Assembly: GCF_900102165.1 (NCBI RefSeq)
Contig: NZ_FNBD01000013.1
Coordinates: 1-64,000 of the forward strand
Reading direction: 5' to 3'
Length of the DNA: 64,000 nucleotides
Origin: Cellulophaga baltica
GTDB lineage: Bacteria > Bacteroidota > Bacteroidia > Flavobacteriales > Flavobacteriaceae
Shown piece by piece: positions 17,962-27,325 of this stretch (positions within the stretch are counted from its first letter, which is position 1; each line of letters starts with the position of its first letter). Under the pieces are notes generated by a model. The model saw nothing but the letters and a program-made list of their open reading frames with translations. It made no database searches and was not told the origin of the DNA. The translations under genes were made by a program, and so were the position numbers.

Positions 17962-18387
17962 TTAATGAGGCGAATTTTTTTCACTTTGCCGCATGGGCAT
18001 TGTATCTATTAATGAGATGATAGTCTTTACAGGTACAACAAAGGGTTCTTTTAATTTAATACCACCATCTTTGCCTAGTAAAATCAATCCGCTAAAATCT
18101 TTTTTTCGATATTTTTCAAGTCCACTAAGATTTAGTAGCTGTTTATCGCTACCGTAGCTGCCTTTTGGGGTGCTAATGAAATAGATGATGTCTCTTTCTT
18201 GAAAAGCTGTATGCTGCCCTTCAAAGGCTTGAATTTGTTGCTTGATGTTTTTGCTGTTTGATGCTGTGTCTATGAGCAGTAAAACCCTATTTTTCCATTT
18301 AAAATCTGATATATCTTGAGCCATTGCAATAGGTGAGTAAAAGATAAAGCAGCCAAGAATCAGTACATATGTAGTTATATACTTCAT
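17962..18387 (-). CDS. DUF4174 domain protein, secreted
   Basis: 141 residues. A signal peptide (ITTYVLILGCFIFYSPIAMAQ) precedes a thioredoxin-like DUF4174 domain. FKWKNRVLLLIDTA opens the fold, and FSGLILLGKDGGIKLKEP is the typical closing strand pair. No CxxC is present, so it is not a classical redox protein. It is convergent with kmo (6-base gap). The function of the family is unknown. Confidence 0.8.
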   Translation of the reverse strand: MKYITTYVLILGCFIFYSPIAMAQDISDFKWKNRVLLLIDTASNSKNIKQQIQAFEGQHTAFQERDIIYFISTPKGSYGSDKQLLNLSGLEKYRKKDFSGLILLGKDGGIKLKEPFVVPVKTIISLIDTMPMRQSEKNSPH

Positions 18388-18430
18388 TGTTTTGTGCTTT
18401 AAATTACGAATTTATTTAATGAGATACTAT

Positions 18431-18468
18431 AAAACAAAAAAACCATCTGCAAAGCAGATGGTTTTTTT
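18431..18468 (-). terminator. bidirectional-type intrinsic terminator after the zinc-ribbon-family gene
   Basis: AACCATCTGC (18441-18450), loop AAA, GCAGATGGTT (18454-18463), a perfect 10-bp stem. A T tract follows on both strands. By position it ends the minus-strand gene that stops at 18489. Confidence 0.88.
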
Positions 18469-18488
18469 ATGACTTTATTTTTCTAAGC

Positions 18489-19268
18489 TTATAACTTAGC
18501 AAAAAGTGCTTGCATTTTTTCTTGCTCTTCTTCAGCTAAAACAGGATCTACTAAAATACGACCACTGTGTTCATCTGTAATAATTTTTTTACGAGAAGCA
18601 ATTTCTACTTGTACCTGTGGTGGAATAGTAAAGAAAGATCCTCCAGAAGCACCTCTTTCGATTGGCACAACTGCTAAACCATTTTTTACATTAGCACGGA
18701 TACGCTTGTAAGCAATAACTAAACGCTCTTCAATATCATTTTGATAATCTTCAGATTTTGCTAAAAGTGCTTTTTCTTCTTTTTCAGTTTCCGCTAAAAT
18801 AGCATTCAACTCACCTTTTTTATGCTTTAAGTGAGATTCTCTTTCTGAGTAACGCTCTTTCGTAGAAGAAACAACGGTTTTCTTTTGATCTATTTGAGCT
18901 TTAAATTCTTTGATGTTTTTCTCTGCCAATTGAATTTCTAATTCTTGAAATTCAATCTCTTTAGAAATAGAGTTAAACTCTCTACTGTTACGAACATTCT
19001 TTTGTTGCTCAGTATATTTTTTCATCAATGTTTTAGCATCATCAATTAAGTTCTTCTTTGCAGTGATCTCATAATTGATAGTCTCAACATCAGTCTTAAG
19101 CTTTTCCATTCTAGTTTTAAGACCTAATACTTCATCTTCTAAATCTTCAACTTCTAAAGGTAATTCACCTCTTACATTGCGTATTTCGTCAACTCTAGAA
19201 TCAATTAATTGCAAATCATATAACGCTCTTAATTTTTGCTCTACTGTTGTTTCTGTTTTTGTTGCCAT
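18489..19268 (-). CDS. C4-type zinc-ribbon family coiled-coil protein lacking the zinc cysteines
   Basis: 259 residues. Residues ~5-180 form a long charged coiled coil (LYDLQLIDSRVDEIRNVRGELP opening). The C-terminal block has GASGGSFFTIPPQVQVEI and IITDEHSGRILVD. In the family this block is a zinc ribbon with two cysteine pairs. Here the corresponding positions read SGGS and DEHS, and the whole protein has no cysteine. The fold-defining IPPQ and SGRIL residues remain. The gene lies 3 bases after the Nif3-like gene, a pairing common in Bacteroidota. The role is unknown; it cannot bind zinc in the usual way. Confidence 0.87.
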   Translation of the reverse strand: MATKTETTVEQKLRALYDLQLIDSRVDEIRNVRGELPLEVEDLEDEVLGLKTRMEKLKTDVETINYEITAKKNLIDDAKTLMKKYTEQQKNVRNSREFNSISKEIEFQELEIQLAEKNIKEFKAQIDQKKTVVSSTKERYSERESHLKHKKGELNAILAETEKEEKALLAKSEDYQNDIEERLVIAYKRIRANVKNGLAVVPIERGASGGSFFTIPPQVQVEIASRKKIITDEHSGRILVDPVLAEEEQEKMQALFAKL

Positions 19269-19271
19269 ATT

Positions 19272-20366
19272 TTAAAAATACTTGATGGGATTTGTTTTGC
19301 TTTCCGATAAACGGACTGCAAAATTAGGAATTTTTTTCGTAAGATAGTCAACTAATAAATTTTTTGTAAACTGCTCAGTTTCATAGTGTCCGATATCCGT
19401 CAAGAGTATTTTGCCTTCTGCTTCATAAAATTGATGGTATTTTAAGTCGGCCGTGATGAAAACATCAGCGTTTACAGCCTTTGCGGCACCTATTGCAAAT
19501 GAGCCGCTACCTCCAAGAACAGCAACTGTTTTTATAGGTTTTCCTAATAAATTAGAATGTCTGACGCATTTTACATCCATTTTTTCTTTTAAGAACTCCA
19601 TAAATTCATGCTCAGTCATCGGATTTGCTAAAATTCCGTACATTCCCATGCCTATATTTTGATTTGTATTCTCCAAAGTGATTACTTCATAAGCCACTTC
19701 TTCATACGGATGATTTTCTAATAAAGCTTTGATAACATTTTTTTCTGCCGCTTTCTCAAATGTGATTGAAATTTTAGTTTCTTCTTCAAAATGTATGGTG
19801 CCAATTTCTCCTTTTACGGGATTTGCTTTTTCATTGGCTTTATAACTTCCAGTACCTTCTACCGTGAAACTGCAATTGCTGTAATTGCCAATATTGCCAG
19901 CGCCAGCTTCATATAAATGCGATTTTAGTTGGTTGGCATCGTTTTTAGGAACATACGTACTTAGTTTTTTTATAGTCCCTTTCTGAGGAATTAGTATTTT
20001 GGTATTTGCTAAGCCTAAAACTTCACATATTTTTGCATTAACTCCTTGATTAGAATTATCCAATGCAGTATGCATGCTGTAAATAGAAATATTGTGCTGA
20101 ATGGCTTTAATGACAATACGTTGCACATAATTTGCACCCGTAATTTTCTTGAGTCCGCCAAAAATTATAGGATGAAAGCTTACAATTAAATTGCAGTTAG
20201 TCGCTATGGCTTCATCTACCACATTTTCTAAGGTATCTAAAGTAACCAATATGCCAGAAACTTCATTCTGCTGGTCTCCAACTAAAAGACCCACATTATC
20301 AAAATCTTCGGCATAAGCTAATGGCGCTAATTCTTCTAAAATTCCAATTACTTCTTTTACAATCAT
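19272..20366 (-). CDS. Nif3-like dinuclear metal-centre protein
   Basis: 364 residues, the long form with an inserted PII-like domain in the middle (about residues 130-230). The metal-binding signature VSFHPIIFGG is near residue 65, and the C-terminal DIGHYETEQF supplies further ligands. Family members form hexameric toroids and are related to GTP cyclohydrolase I type 2; the reaction is not settled. It is followed after 3 bases by the zinc-ribbon-family gene. A TATCTTTG box lies at 20388-20395 in the 51-base divergent gap to lpxK. Confidence 0.88.
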   Translation of the reverse strand: MIVKEVIGILEELAPLAYAEDFDNVGLLVGDQQNEVSGILVTLDTLENVVDEAIATNCNLIVSFHPIIFGGLKKITGANYVQRIVIKAIQHNISIYSMHTALDNSNQGVNAKICEVLGLANTKILIPQKGTIKKLSTYVPKNDANQLKSHLYEAGAGNIGNYSNCSFTVEGTGSYKANEKANPVKGEIGTIHFEEETKISITFEKAAEKNVIKALLENHPYEEVAYEVITLENTNQNIGMGMYGILANPMTEHEFMEFLKEKMDVKCVRHSNLLGKPIKTVAVLGGSGSFAIGAAKAVNADVFITADLKYHQFYEAEGKILLTDIGHYETEQFTKNLLVDYLTKKIPNFAVRLSESKTNPIKYF

Positions 20367-20417
20367 TTTCTAAGTTTATCTATTTTTCAAAGATAAAATA
20401 TTATATTTTCGTTCTTG

Positions 20418-21416
20418 ATGCGCGTCTTAAGAATATTAGCTTTTCCAATTTCACTGATCTATGCTGTAGTGGTATATGTTCGCAACTTCTTATTTGATAT
20501 TGATTTTTTTAAATCTAAGAAGTATGAGACCCCAACTATTTGTGTAGGGAATTTAAGTGTTGGCGGAACTGGGAAAACACCTATGATAGAGTTTCTTTTG
20601 TCAACCTTAAAAACGGAACATAAAGTGGCTGTTTTAAGTAGAGGATATGGTCGAAAATCTAAAGGGTATCAAGTTTCTACTGAAATGGCTACGGTAGAGA
20701 TTTTAGGAGATGAACCCTATCAAATTGCACAGAAATTTCCAGAAGTGCCAGTGGTTGTAGATGCAGATCGTCAACATGGAATAGCAGAACTCGAAAGGAG
20801 CATTGCACCAGATGTAATTTTGTTAGATGATGCTTTTCAGCATAGGAAAGTAACACCTTCGTTTTCTATGTTGCTTACGGCTTATGATAATAGGTACCAG
20901 AAAGATTGGTATCTGCCCACAGGAAGTCTCCGTGATAGTAAAAAAGAAGCTAAGAGGGCTAATTTAATAGTTGTTACTAAATGTCCCAAGGATCTGTCAA
21001 AAGCCACACAGGAAAATATAGTTGCAGAAATAGGGCCTGAGACAGGGCAAAAAGTCTTCTTTAGTTTCTTGCATTATAAAAATGAGCTAAAGGGCGGCGG
21101 CGAGAATTTAGTGGTAACAGATTTGATAGATAAAAAAGTGACGCTTGTTACAGGTATTGCAAATCCACAACCATTGTTGTCTTTTTTAGAATCTAAAGGA
21201 ATTATTGTAGAACATTTAAATTTTAGAGACCATCACTTTTTCTCTGAGTCTGAGATTGAAAACTTCAATTCGAAAGAATTTATTCTAACAACGGAAAAAG
21301 ATTATGTAAGGCTAAAGGGAAAAGTTTTCAACTTACACTATATTGGTATTGAGCATCAATTTTTGAATGATGGAGCTTTACGGATAAAAGAGGCAATTAG
21401 TGCGCTTCTTAACTAA
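20418..21416 (+). CDS. lpxK: tetraacyldisaccharide 4'-kinase
   Basis: 332 residues from the ATG at 20418; the preceding TTG is rejected. It phosphorylates the 4' position of the lipid A disaccharide precursor at the inner membrane. An N-terminal hydrophobic helix (ILAFPISLIYAVVVYVRNFL) is followed by the P-loop VGNLSVGGTGKTPM, SRGYGRKSKGYQV, and DAFQHRKV, all LpxK landmarks. The gene shows that lipid A is made, so the organism has an LPS-type outer membrane. Its 3' end overlaps the convergent hybrid kinase by 8 bases. Confidence 0.95.
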   Translation: MRVLRILAFPISLIYAVVVYVRNFLFDIDFFKSKKYETPTICVGNLSVGGTGKTPMIEFLLSTLKTEHKVAVLSRGYGRKSKGYQVSTEMATVEILGDEPYQIAQKFPEVPVVVDADRQHGIAELERSIAPDVILLDDAFQHRKVTPSFSMLLTAYDNRYQKDWYLPTGSLRDSKKEAKRANLIVVTKCPKDLSKATQENIVAEIGPETGQKVFFSFLHYKNELKGGGENLVVTDLIDKKVTLVTGIANPQPLLSFLESKGIIVEHLNFRDHHFFSESEIENFNSKEFILTTEKDYVRLKGKVFNLHYIGIEHQFLNDGALRIKEAISALLN

Positions 21417-23625
21417 GTGGTTTTGGATTAAAAACATGTTCTCCAATTTTCTGATAAAACACTTCTGGCTTAAAAGGTTTTGTAACAACATCATTACAGC
21501 CTGCGGCATAAAAGCTTTCTAAACTGTCATCTAAAGAAATTGCGGTTAATGCAATTATTGGCGTATGCTTATTAAATTTTCGAATGAGTATGGTAGCTTC
21601 CTCTCCGCTAATTCCAGGCATATGAATATCCATTAATATGGCATCATACTTAGTCTGAGAAACCATTTCTACGGCATCAGTACCGTTACTAGCAATTTCA
21701 CAAGTCATTTCTTTCTTGATCAGCATTTTCTTCGTGATGACTTGATTAATTTTATTGTCTTCTACGATAAGTATGTGCAAACCTTTAAAGTCAAAATCTT
21801 GGGGAGCTATTACCGCTGTGGCTTCTTCTTCAGTAGTGTAACTCTTACTTTTCATATCCAACTCAAAGAAAAAAGAACTCCCTTTTCCTAATTCACTCAT
21901 TAAATCAATTTTACTATTAAATAACCCTAACAGACTTTTTACAATAGTTAGGCCAAGACCTGTGCCACCATATTCTCTATTTATTTGAATAGAACCTTGT
22001 TCAAAGCTCTCAAAAATATTGGTGATTTGATCATCAGAAATACCTATTCCAGTATCTCTTACTTCAAAGTATATGGTGACATCATCATCACTCTTTCTAA
22101 GCAATCGGGTAATAACAGTAACGTCTCCTTTTTTGGTGAATTTTAATCCATTTCCTACTAGGTTTATTAGAATTTGAGAAATTTTCATAGAATCACTCAA
22201 TAAACTTTTTGGAATATTTTCGTCGTAATCAAGCGAAATTTTGGTTTCGTTTTCTTTTGCGCTTTGTTGTAAGGAGCTGATGACTTCTGAAAGCACTTTC
22301 TTAAGACTAAATTCTGTATTGACAGGTTCTAATTTATCAGCGTCAATCTTATTTAATTGCAAGATGTCATTGATAAAGCTTAGTAAGTAATCTCCAGAAA
22401 ATTTAAGCGCTTTTAAGTGTTCCTGCTGGCTTTCGCTAGGGTTTTCCTCTAGTAAGAGGTGAGTGAGCCCTGTAACAGCGTATAGAGGTGTTCTAAGTTC
22501 GTGACTTACTGTAGATAAGAAATTAGTTTTAGCTTCCATGGCTTTTACAGCGGCATCACGTGAGGCTTCTAATTCGTTATTTTTTGTCTGTAATAGATCG
22601 TTTGTTTTTACTTTAATTTGATTGTTGCGGTATAAGGATACTGCCAACAAAGAAATGATGGTTAAAAAGGCAGAGGTTAGTATCGCTGTTATTTCAGTTC
22701 TACTACTAGAGGCTTTTAATTGTTCATTTTCTTTGGTAAGGTTGGTAATGGTATTCTTTTGAGTTTCAAAATAAATATTATCTGCTTTCTTAGCTTCTGT
22801 CTTTACTTTGGTTTCGTTGTATATAGAATCTTTAATCTGAACAAGATTTTTATTGAACGCTAAGGCTTGCTCAAATTTAAATAGTTGTTCGTTTGTAGCA
22901 GCTAAGTAACTATTAAGTTCTAAAATTTCATTGAAAAAGTTATTTTTATTAGCGATGTCTAACCCTTGAAGTGCATATTCAATACCTTTTTCGGGTTCAT
23001 TGGTTTTAGATTTTAATAAAGCTAATCCTAGAAACGCCCTTGAAGCAATGTAATCTTTCTCGTTGGTATCATTATTAACAATGAGCGAGTTAAAATTTTT
23101 CTCGGCTTCCGTATACTTGGGTAGTTCTAAATATATAAATCCTTTGGCTAACAAAATGTGTAATGTTAGGTTTCTAACATTAGTCATTTTATCGGCCTTA
23201 TCTAACTCATGATTCGCTAGATAATATTTTTGCTCTTTCATTAAATGTAAAGCATCAATATACCTATGCGTGGCACTTCCGTAAGGGTATTCAGAGTCTT
23301 TCAACAATACATCTGCTCTTTGCCAAAGCTGTATGGATTGATCTATTTTATTAAGTTTTAAATAGAGTAGAGACAACTCATGATAGCAGTCGATAATTGT
23401 TTTTAAGTCCTCTAATTTTTCGGCCTTTTTCAAGGCTTTGTAAACAGACTCTAAAGAGAGATCTAATTTATCTTGGTTTTTATACGTTCTTGCCAATGCA
23501 AAGTAATCCTCCACTTCTTGGTATGTGGCGATAGAATCTTGGGAATATGTGGCTTGCCAAAAAAGCATGGCAAACACAAATAGCATTTTAAAATTGAAGT
23601 TGATATGTAGGTCTTTTATTTTCAA
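21409..23625 (-). CDS. TPR-containing hybrid sensor histidine kinase/response regulator
   Basis: 738 residues. There is a signal segment (MLFVFAMLFWQATYSQ), a periplasmic TPR array at ~35-270, a coiled coil, and one membrane helix at ~312-333. HisKA follows with His374 in STVSHELRTPLYAV, then HATPase_c with N (LVGNGLKF), G1 (DTGIGI) and G2 (GGTGLGL) boxes. A C-terminal receiver carries Asp666 (ILMDIHMPG). No DNA-binding domain is present, so phosphate would pass on to another protein. The likely start is TTG at 23625, overlapping the GAPDH stop by 3 bases; ATG at 23586 is an alternative. Confidence 0.9.
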   Translation of the reverse strand: MKIKDLHINFNFKMLFVFAMLFWQATYSQDSIATYQEVEDYFALARTYKNQDKLDLSLESVYKALKKAEKLEDLKTIIDCYHELSLLYLKLNKIDQSIQLWQRADVLLKDSEYPYGSATHRYIDALHLMKEQKYYLANHELDKADKMTNVRNLTLHILLAKGFIYLELPKYTEAEKNFNSLIVNNDTNEKDYIASRAFLGLALLKSKTNEPEKGIEYALQGLDIANKNNFFNEILELNSYLAATNEQLFKFEQALAFNKNLVQIKDSIYNETKVKTEAKKADNIYFETQKNTITNLTKENEQLKASSSRTEITAILTSAFLTIISLLAVSLYRNNQIKVKTNDLLQTKNNELEASRDAAVKAMEAKTNFLSTVSHELRTPLYAVTGLTHLLLEENPSESQQEHLKALKFSGDYLLSFINDILQLNKIDADKLEPVNTEFSLKKVLSEVISSLQQSAKENETKISLDYDENIPKSLLSDSMKISQILINLVGNGLKFTKKGDVTVITRLLRKSDDDVTIYFEVRDTGIGISDDQITNIFESFEQGSIQINREYGGTGLGLTIVKSLLGLFNSKIDLMSELGKGSSFFFELDMKSKSYTTEEEATAVIAPQDFDFKGLHILIVEDNKINQVITKKMLIKKEMTCEIASNGTDAVEMVSQTKYDAILMDIHMPGISGEEATILIRKFNKHTPIIALTAISLDDSLESFYAAGCNDVVTKPFKPEVFYQKIGEHVFNPKPLS

Positions 23626-24635
23626 ATGTACGATTTATCTTGCATCAATCTAATTAAATCTATTAATCTACTACTGTATCCTGTTTCATTATCATACCAA
23701 CCGATAATTTTTACCATCTTACCAAGAACAGAAGTCATCAATGAATCAAACGTACAAGAGTAACAACTATTGTTAACATCGATAGAAACTATAGGGTCTT
23801 CTGTATAATAAAGAATATTTTTTAAAGAATTTTCAGAAACCTCTTTAAAAGCCTTATTTATTTCTTCGATGCTCGTTTCCTTTTTTACATTAAAGGTAAT
23901 GTCTGTTAATGATCCATTAGCCACAGGTACACGTATTCCACAACCGCCAATAAGGCCATCTAATTCAGGGAATATTTTAGTAAGGGCCTTTGCTGCTCCT
24001 GTGGTGGTAGGTACAATAGATTGTCCTGCTGCTCGGGCTCTTCTTAAATCTCTATGCGGTTGATCATGTAAACTTTGATCAGTCGTATAAGAATGTATGG
24101 TAGTAATGTAAGCCTGTTCTACCCCACACAAATCATTAATTATTTTTATCATCGGAGCGGCATTATTTGTCGTACACGATGCATTGGAAATAATTTGGTC
24201 CTCAGCGGTAAGTAAATGTTCATTTACCCCCAAGACAATCATTTTAATATTTTCATCTTCTGGCGGTACTGATAAAATAACTTTTTTAGCACCATTATTC
24301 AAATGAGCATTTAAATGCTCTTTGGTTTTAAACTTTCCTGTAGCTTCAATAACAATATCTACCTGGTGTTTTTCCCAGTTTATATTTTCTGGCAAAGGCT
24401 GATTTGAAATGTGTACCTTCTTGTTGTGGTCAACAGTAATCGTATCTGCTGTATGGGTTACAGAATAAGGAAATACCCCATGTATACTATCGTATTTTAG
24501 TAAGTGCGCTAAGGTTTCTGTATTTGCCAAATCATTAATAGCAACAACATTTAAATTAGGATGCGCTTGAAGCAGTCTAAAAAATGTGCGGCCAATTCTT
24601 CCAAAACCATTAATTCCTATATTAATTTGTTTCAT
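23622..24635 (-). CDS. gap: type I glyceraldehyde-3-phosphate dehydrogenase
   Basis: 337 residues from ATG at 24635; an upstream in-frame start at 24650 would add five unusual residues. The NAD-binding start is INIGINGFGRIGRTFFR. Catalytic Cys154 lies in SNASCTTNN, and HSYTTDQSLHDQPHRDLRRARAA holds the partner His181. It oxidises glyceraldehyde-3-phosphate in glycolysis or acts in the reverse direction. The stop overlaps the start of the hybrid kinase, which suggests translational coupling of a glycolytic enzyme and a sensor. Confidence 0.94.
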   Translation of the reverse strand: MKQINIGINGFGRIGRTFFRLLQAHPNLNVVAINDLANTETLAHLLKYDSIHGVFPYSVTHTADTITVDHNKKVHISNQPLPENINWEKHQVDIVIEATGKFKTKEHLNAHLNNGAKKVILSVPPEDENIKMIVLGVNEHLLTAEDQIISNASCTTNNAAPMIKIINDLCGVEQAYITTIHSYTTDQSLHDQPHRDLRRARAAGQSIVPTTTGAAKALTKIFPELDGLIGGCGIRVPVANGSLTDITFNVKKETSIEEINKAFKEVSENSLKNILYYTEDPIVSIDVNNSCYSCTFDSLMTSVLGKMVKIIGWYDNETGYSSRLIDLIRLMQDKSYI

Positions 24636-24709
24636 AACTACAATACGCAATCTAGTTCATTTTGTAGTATATAAAAGAACCTAAAATGAGGCTAGATTTG
24701 GATCTAAAT

Positions 24710-25585
24710 TTAGTGGATGTGTTTATGTGCTTTGTACGAAGACCTGACAAGGGCGCCACTTTCTACGTGCCTAAAGCCCATTTCTAATCCTATTTCTTCA
24801 TATTTTTTAAATTGCTCCGGAGTGATAAACTCTTTTACTGGAAGATGTTTTTTACTCGGCTGCAAATATTGACCAATAGTAATGACGTCTACATTTACAT
24901 CTCTTAAATCTCGCATGGTTTGAATCACTTCTTCTTCAAGTTCTCCAAGACCTAGCATAATTCCAGATTTTGTTCTGTTAATGCCGTTTGCGCGTAAATA
25001 GCGGAGCACCTCTAAACTACGTTCGTATTTAGCTTGTATTCTTACTTCTCTGGTTAATCTTTTAACCGTTTCCATATTATGGGAAACCACTTCAGGATTA
25101 ACAGCTATGATACGATCTAGGTGTGTTTCAATGCCTTGAAAATCAGGAATCAACGTTTCAAGGGTTGTTTCTGGATTCATTCGGCGAATAGCTTTGACAG
25201 TTTCTGCCCAAATAATAGATCCCATATCTTTAATATCGTCCCTATCTACAGAAGTAATCACCGCATGCTTAATGCTCATTATTTTAATAGAACGTGCCAC
25301 TTTTTCTGGCTCTTCCCAATCTACATCTTCTGGTCTACCAGTTTTAACACCGCAGAAACCACATGAGCGAGTACAAACATTTCCTAAAATCATGAAAGTA
25401 GCAGTTCCTTCTCCCCAGCATTCACCCATATTAGGGCAACTACCAGAAGTACAAATGGTGTGTAGATTGTATTTATCTACTAAACCTCGAAGCTGTGTAT
25501 ACTTTTTTCCTGTAGGAAGTTTTACGCGTAACCATTTCGGTTTTCCTTGTGGTGGTAAAACACTTTTTACTGCGCTATCGCTCAT
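24710..25585 (-). CDS. lipA: lipoyl synthase
   Basis: 291 residues from the ATG at 25585; the TTG two codons earlier is rejected. It is a radical-SAM enzyme that inserts two sulfurs into octanoyl groups of lipoyl domains. The auxiliary cluster motif [12 protein letters not shown] and the radical-SAM motif CTRSCGFC are both intact. The C-terminal RSSYKAHKH carries the conserved RSSY serine. A TATATTTG -7 box lies at 25600-25607, 14 bases upstream of the start. No lipB lies beside it in the window. Confidence 0.95.
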   Translation of the reverse strand: MSDSAVKSVLPPQGKPKWLRVKLPTGKKYTQLRGLVDKYNLHTICTSGSCPNMGECWGEGTATFMILGNVCTRSCGFCGVKTGRPEDVDWEEPEKVARSIKIMSIKHAVITSVDRDDIKDMGSIIWAETVKAIRRMNPETTLETLIPDFQGIETHLDRIIAVNPEVVSHNMETVKRLTREVRIQAKYERSLEVLRYLRANGINRTKSGIMLGLGELEEEVIQTMRDLRDVNVDVITIGQYLQPSKKHLPVKEFITPEQFKKYEEIGLEMGFRHVESGALVRSSYKAHKHIH

Positions 25586-25684
25586 CGTCAATTTTTATGC
25601 AAATATACAAAGAATTTTAGGTTCTATTGTTTTTTGAAAGGGAGGTTGTATCGCTTATTTTGAATGTATCTAAATGCTGATCAG

Positions 25685-26251
25685 TTAAGATTTTGCTCCT
25701 TTTATGGCAGAGGCTAATAGTTTTTTAGCTCTTAAAAGTTTGACTTTTACATTGTTAATTGGCTCGTTGAGTAGTACTGCAATATCAGCATAACTTAACT
25801 CATTGAAGTATCTAAGATTGATTACTTTTTGATAATGTGGTTTTAAGCTTTTAATATGTTCTAGAAGCGTGGCTAGATTTTGCTGATTTATAAGTTGGTC
25901 TTCAGCGGAAGGACTATCGTCTAATACTTTCTTTATGGCATCAGCGCTACTGTCTGTTTTTTCTAGAATATTACGTTTGCTTTTTCGAATAAGATCTACG
26001 TGTATATTTTTAGAAATAGTAATTAGCCAAGTTTTAAACTGATAGCTTTCATCGTAGGTATTTATCTTGTCAAAGGCTTTGGAAAATGTTTGAATGGTAA
26101 TATCTTCCGCATCATTTTCATTTTTGGTACGTTGCAATTGAAAACTATAGACATCATTCCAGAAAGAATCTAACAATAAACTAAAAGCAATCTGATTTCC
26201 TGCTTTAGCTTTTGCTATGGATTCTTGTAAGGTGTCCTTGGTTTTGTCCAA
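25685..26251 (-). CDS. ECF-type RNA polymerase sigma factor without adjacent anti-sigma
   Basis: 188 residues. Sigma region 2 contains DAEDITIQTFSKAFDKINTYD and FKTWLITISKNIHVDLIRK. Region 4 contains LSYADIAVLLNEPINNVKVKLLRAKKLL, which forms the -35-reading helix-turn-helix. No anti-sigma follows; instead lipA lies downstream. Upstream, 30 bases away, is a small cysteine-containing membrane protein and then a SigK/RskA pair. The regulon is unknown. Confidence 0.88.
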   Translation of the reverse strand: MDKTKDTLQESIAKAKAGNQIAFSLLLDSFWNDVYSFQLQRTKNENDAEDITIQTFSKAFDKINTYDESYQFKTWLITISKNIHVDLIRKSKRNILEKTDSSADAIKKVLDDSPSAEDQLINQQNLATLLEHIKSLKPHYQKVINLRYFNELSYADIAVLLNEPINNVKVKLLRAKKLLASAIKGAKS

Positions 26252-26281
26252 ATTGGCTTATTAAGGAACATCAGTGAGTTT

Positions 26282-26491
26282 TTACTGAAGTTCTGGAGAA
26301 GTATCTTTTTTGCAATCTTGTTCACTTGGCAGCTTGCCACAGAAACCACATGCTTCTCCTTCTTTGTTTAAAAACGGACTTTGACTAGCACAAGTTCCGG
26401 CAAATTCTCCATCTTTTTTTGACCATATTTTAATAGCAATCCCTGCAAAAGCAAGCGCTAATAATCCTATGGTTAATAAAACTAACTTCAT
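26282..26491 (-). CDS. small membrane protein with a cysteine-rich tail
   Basis: 69 residues from ATG at 26491. One N-terminal helix (LVLLTIGLLALAFAGIAI) is followed by a short basic stretch and a tail with four cysteines (GTCASQ, ACGFCGKL, EQDC). Proteins of this plan are widespread but uncharacterised in flavobacteria. The start codon directly abuts a perfect 16-bp-arm palindrome that also contains a TACCTTTG -7 box. It lies between RskA and the second ECF sigma factor on the same strand. A redox or metal role is possible from the cysteines but not shown. Confidence 0.72.
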   Translation of the reverse strand: MKLVLLTIGLLALAFAGIAIKIWSKKDGEFAGTCASQSPFLNKEGEACGFCGKLPSEQDCKKDTSPELQ

Positions 26492-26527
26492 GATAAAATA
26501 TTTGTACAAAGGTACAAATATTTTATC
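26492..26527. promoter_or_regulatory. perfect palindrome (16-bp arms) with an embedded -7 box
   Basis: GATAAAATATTTGTAC (26492-26507), spacer AAAG, and the exact reverse complement at 26512-26527. On the minus strand TACCTTTG (26514-26507), a match to TAnnTTTG, sits across the centre. It ends one base before the start codon of the small membrane protein. It could be an operator for a dimeric regulator or a leader hairpin. Confidence 0.75.
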
Positions 26528-26562
26528 TTTTGAATGTTTTAATGCAAAAAAATCAAGAGTTG

Positions 26563-27321
26563 TTAAAAGGTGATATTTGCTACTATATTTTCAACAGTAG
26601 GTGTTTCGTTGCTACCTTCGTTTTCTATAGTAATGTATCCTACCGCGTCTTCAGAATATGGAATAGCTAATAAGTTATCTTTAGAACCTGCATCTTTAAG
26701 AATGCCTAAGTTTAACATCTTTCCATTAACCTCTGCCCACATTTGTAAGTACTGGCCTTCCTCTAGATGAGGCAAGTTTTGTACATTAATGTATGATAAT
26801 TTTTTTACAGGGTTTACATAAGCAACAGCCTTTAAATCTTTTGCTTTTTTGTTCCCTTTAAGTTTGTATTGTTTTGTATCTGGGTTATTTAATACAATAA
26901 ATTGATTTCTTACATCTTCTAAACGTTCCTTCATATCAGCTTCTAAAAGCTTAATTTGATTGGTAACCATTGAATTTTCTTCCTGTAAGTTTAAATTCTG
27001 ATTGTAGAAGAAATAAGATGCAGATGCAAATAATAGCGCAACAACACTTGCGGCAACTGCATAACTCATGAACTTTCTTCTCGTAGAGTTTTGAGCTTTA
27101 ACTCTACTTAATATTTGTTCTTTTAAGCCTTCAGGAGCTTTTACGGCATACGATTTAGCAAATTCTTCTAAATTTTCTTGCAGCTCGTTGTATGTTTTTC
27201 TAACCTCTGGGTACATGGCAATATAGCGCTCTACTTGCAGCGTTTCTAAATCTGTTGTAGCTCCTAATAAATACTTTTCAAGAAGATCTGTATCTAAAAA
27301 TAATTTAATTTTTTCTTTCAT
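26563..27321 (-). CDS. RskA-type anti-sigma-K factor
   Basis: 252 residues. A cytoplasmic anti-sigma domain at 1-80 (LLEKYLLGATTDLETLQVERYIA) is followed by one membrane helix at ~88-108 (SYAVAASVVALLFASASYFF) and a coiled-coil linker. The periplasmic RskA domain ends in GQYLQMWAEVNGKMLNLGIL. It would hold the ECF factor encoded 4 bases upstream at the membrane until regulated proteolysis. The gene order sigma then anti-sigma is typical. Confidence 0.92.
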   Translation of the reverse strand: MKEKIKLFLDTDLLEKYLLGATTDLETLQVERYIAMYPEVRKTYNELQENLEEFAKSYAVKAPEGLKEQILSRVKAQNSTRRKFMSYAVAASVVALLFASASYFFYNQNLNLQEENSMVTNQIKLLEADMKERLEDVRNQFIVLNNPDTKQYKLKGNKKAKDLKAVAYVNPVKKLSYINVQNLPHLEEGQYLQMWAEVNGKMLNLGILKDAGSKDNLLAIPYSEDAVGYITIENEGSNETPTVENIVANITF

Positions 27322-27325
27322 AATC

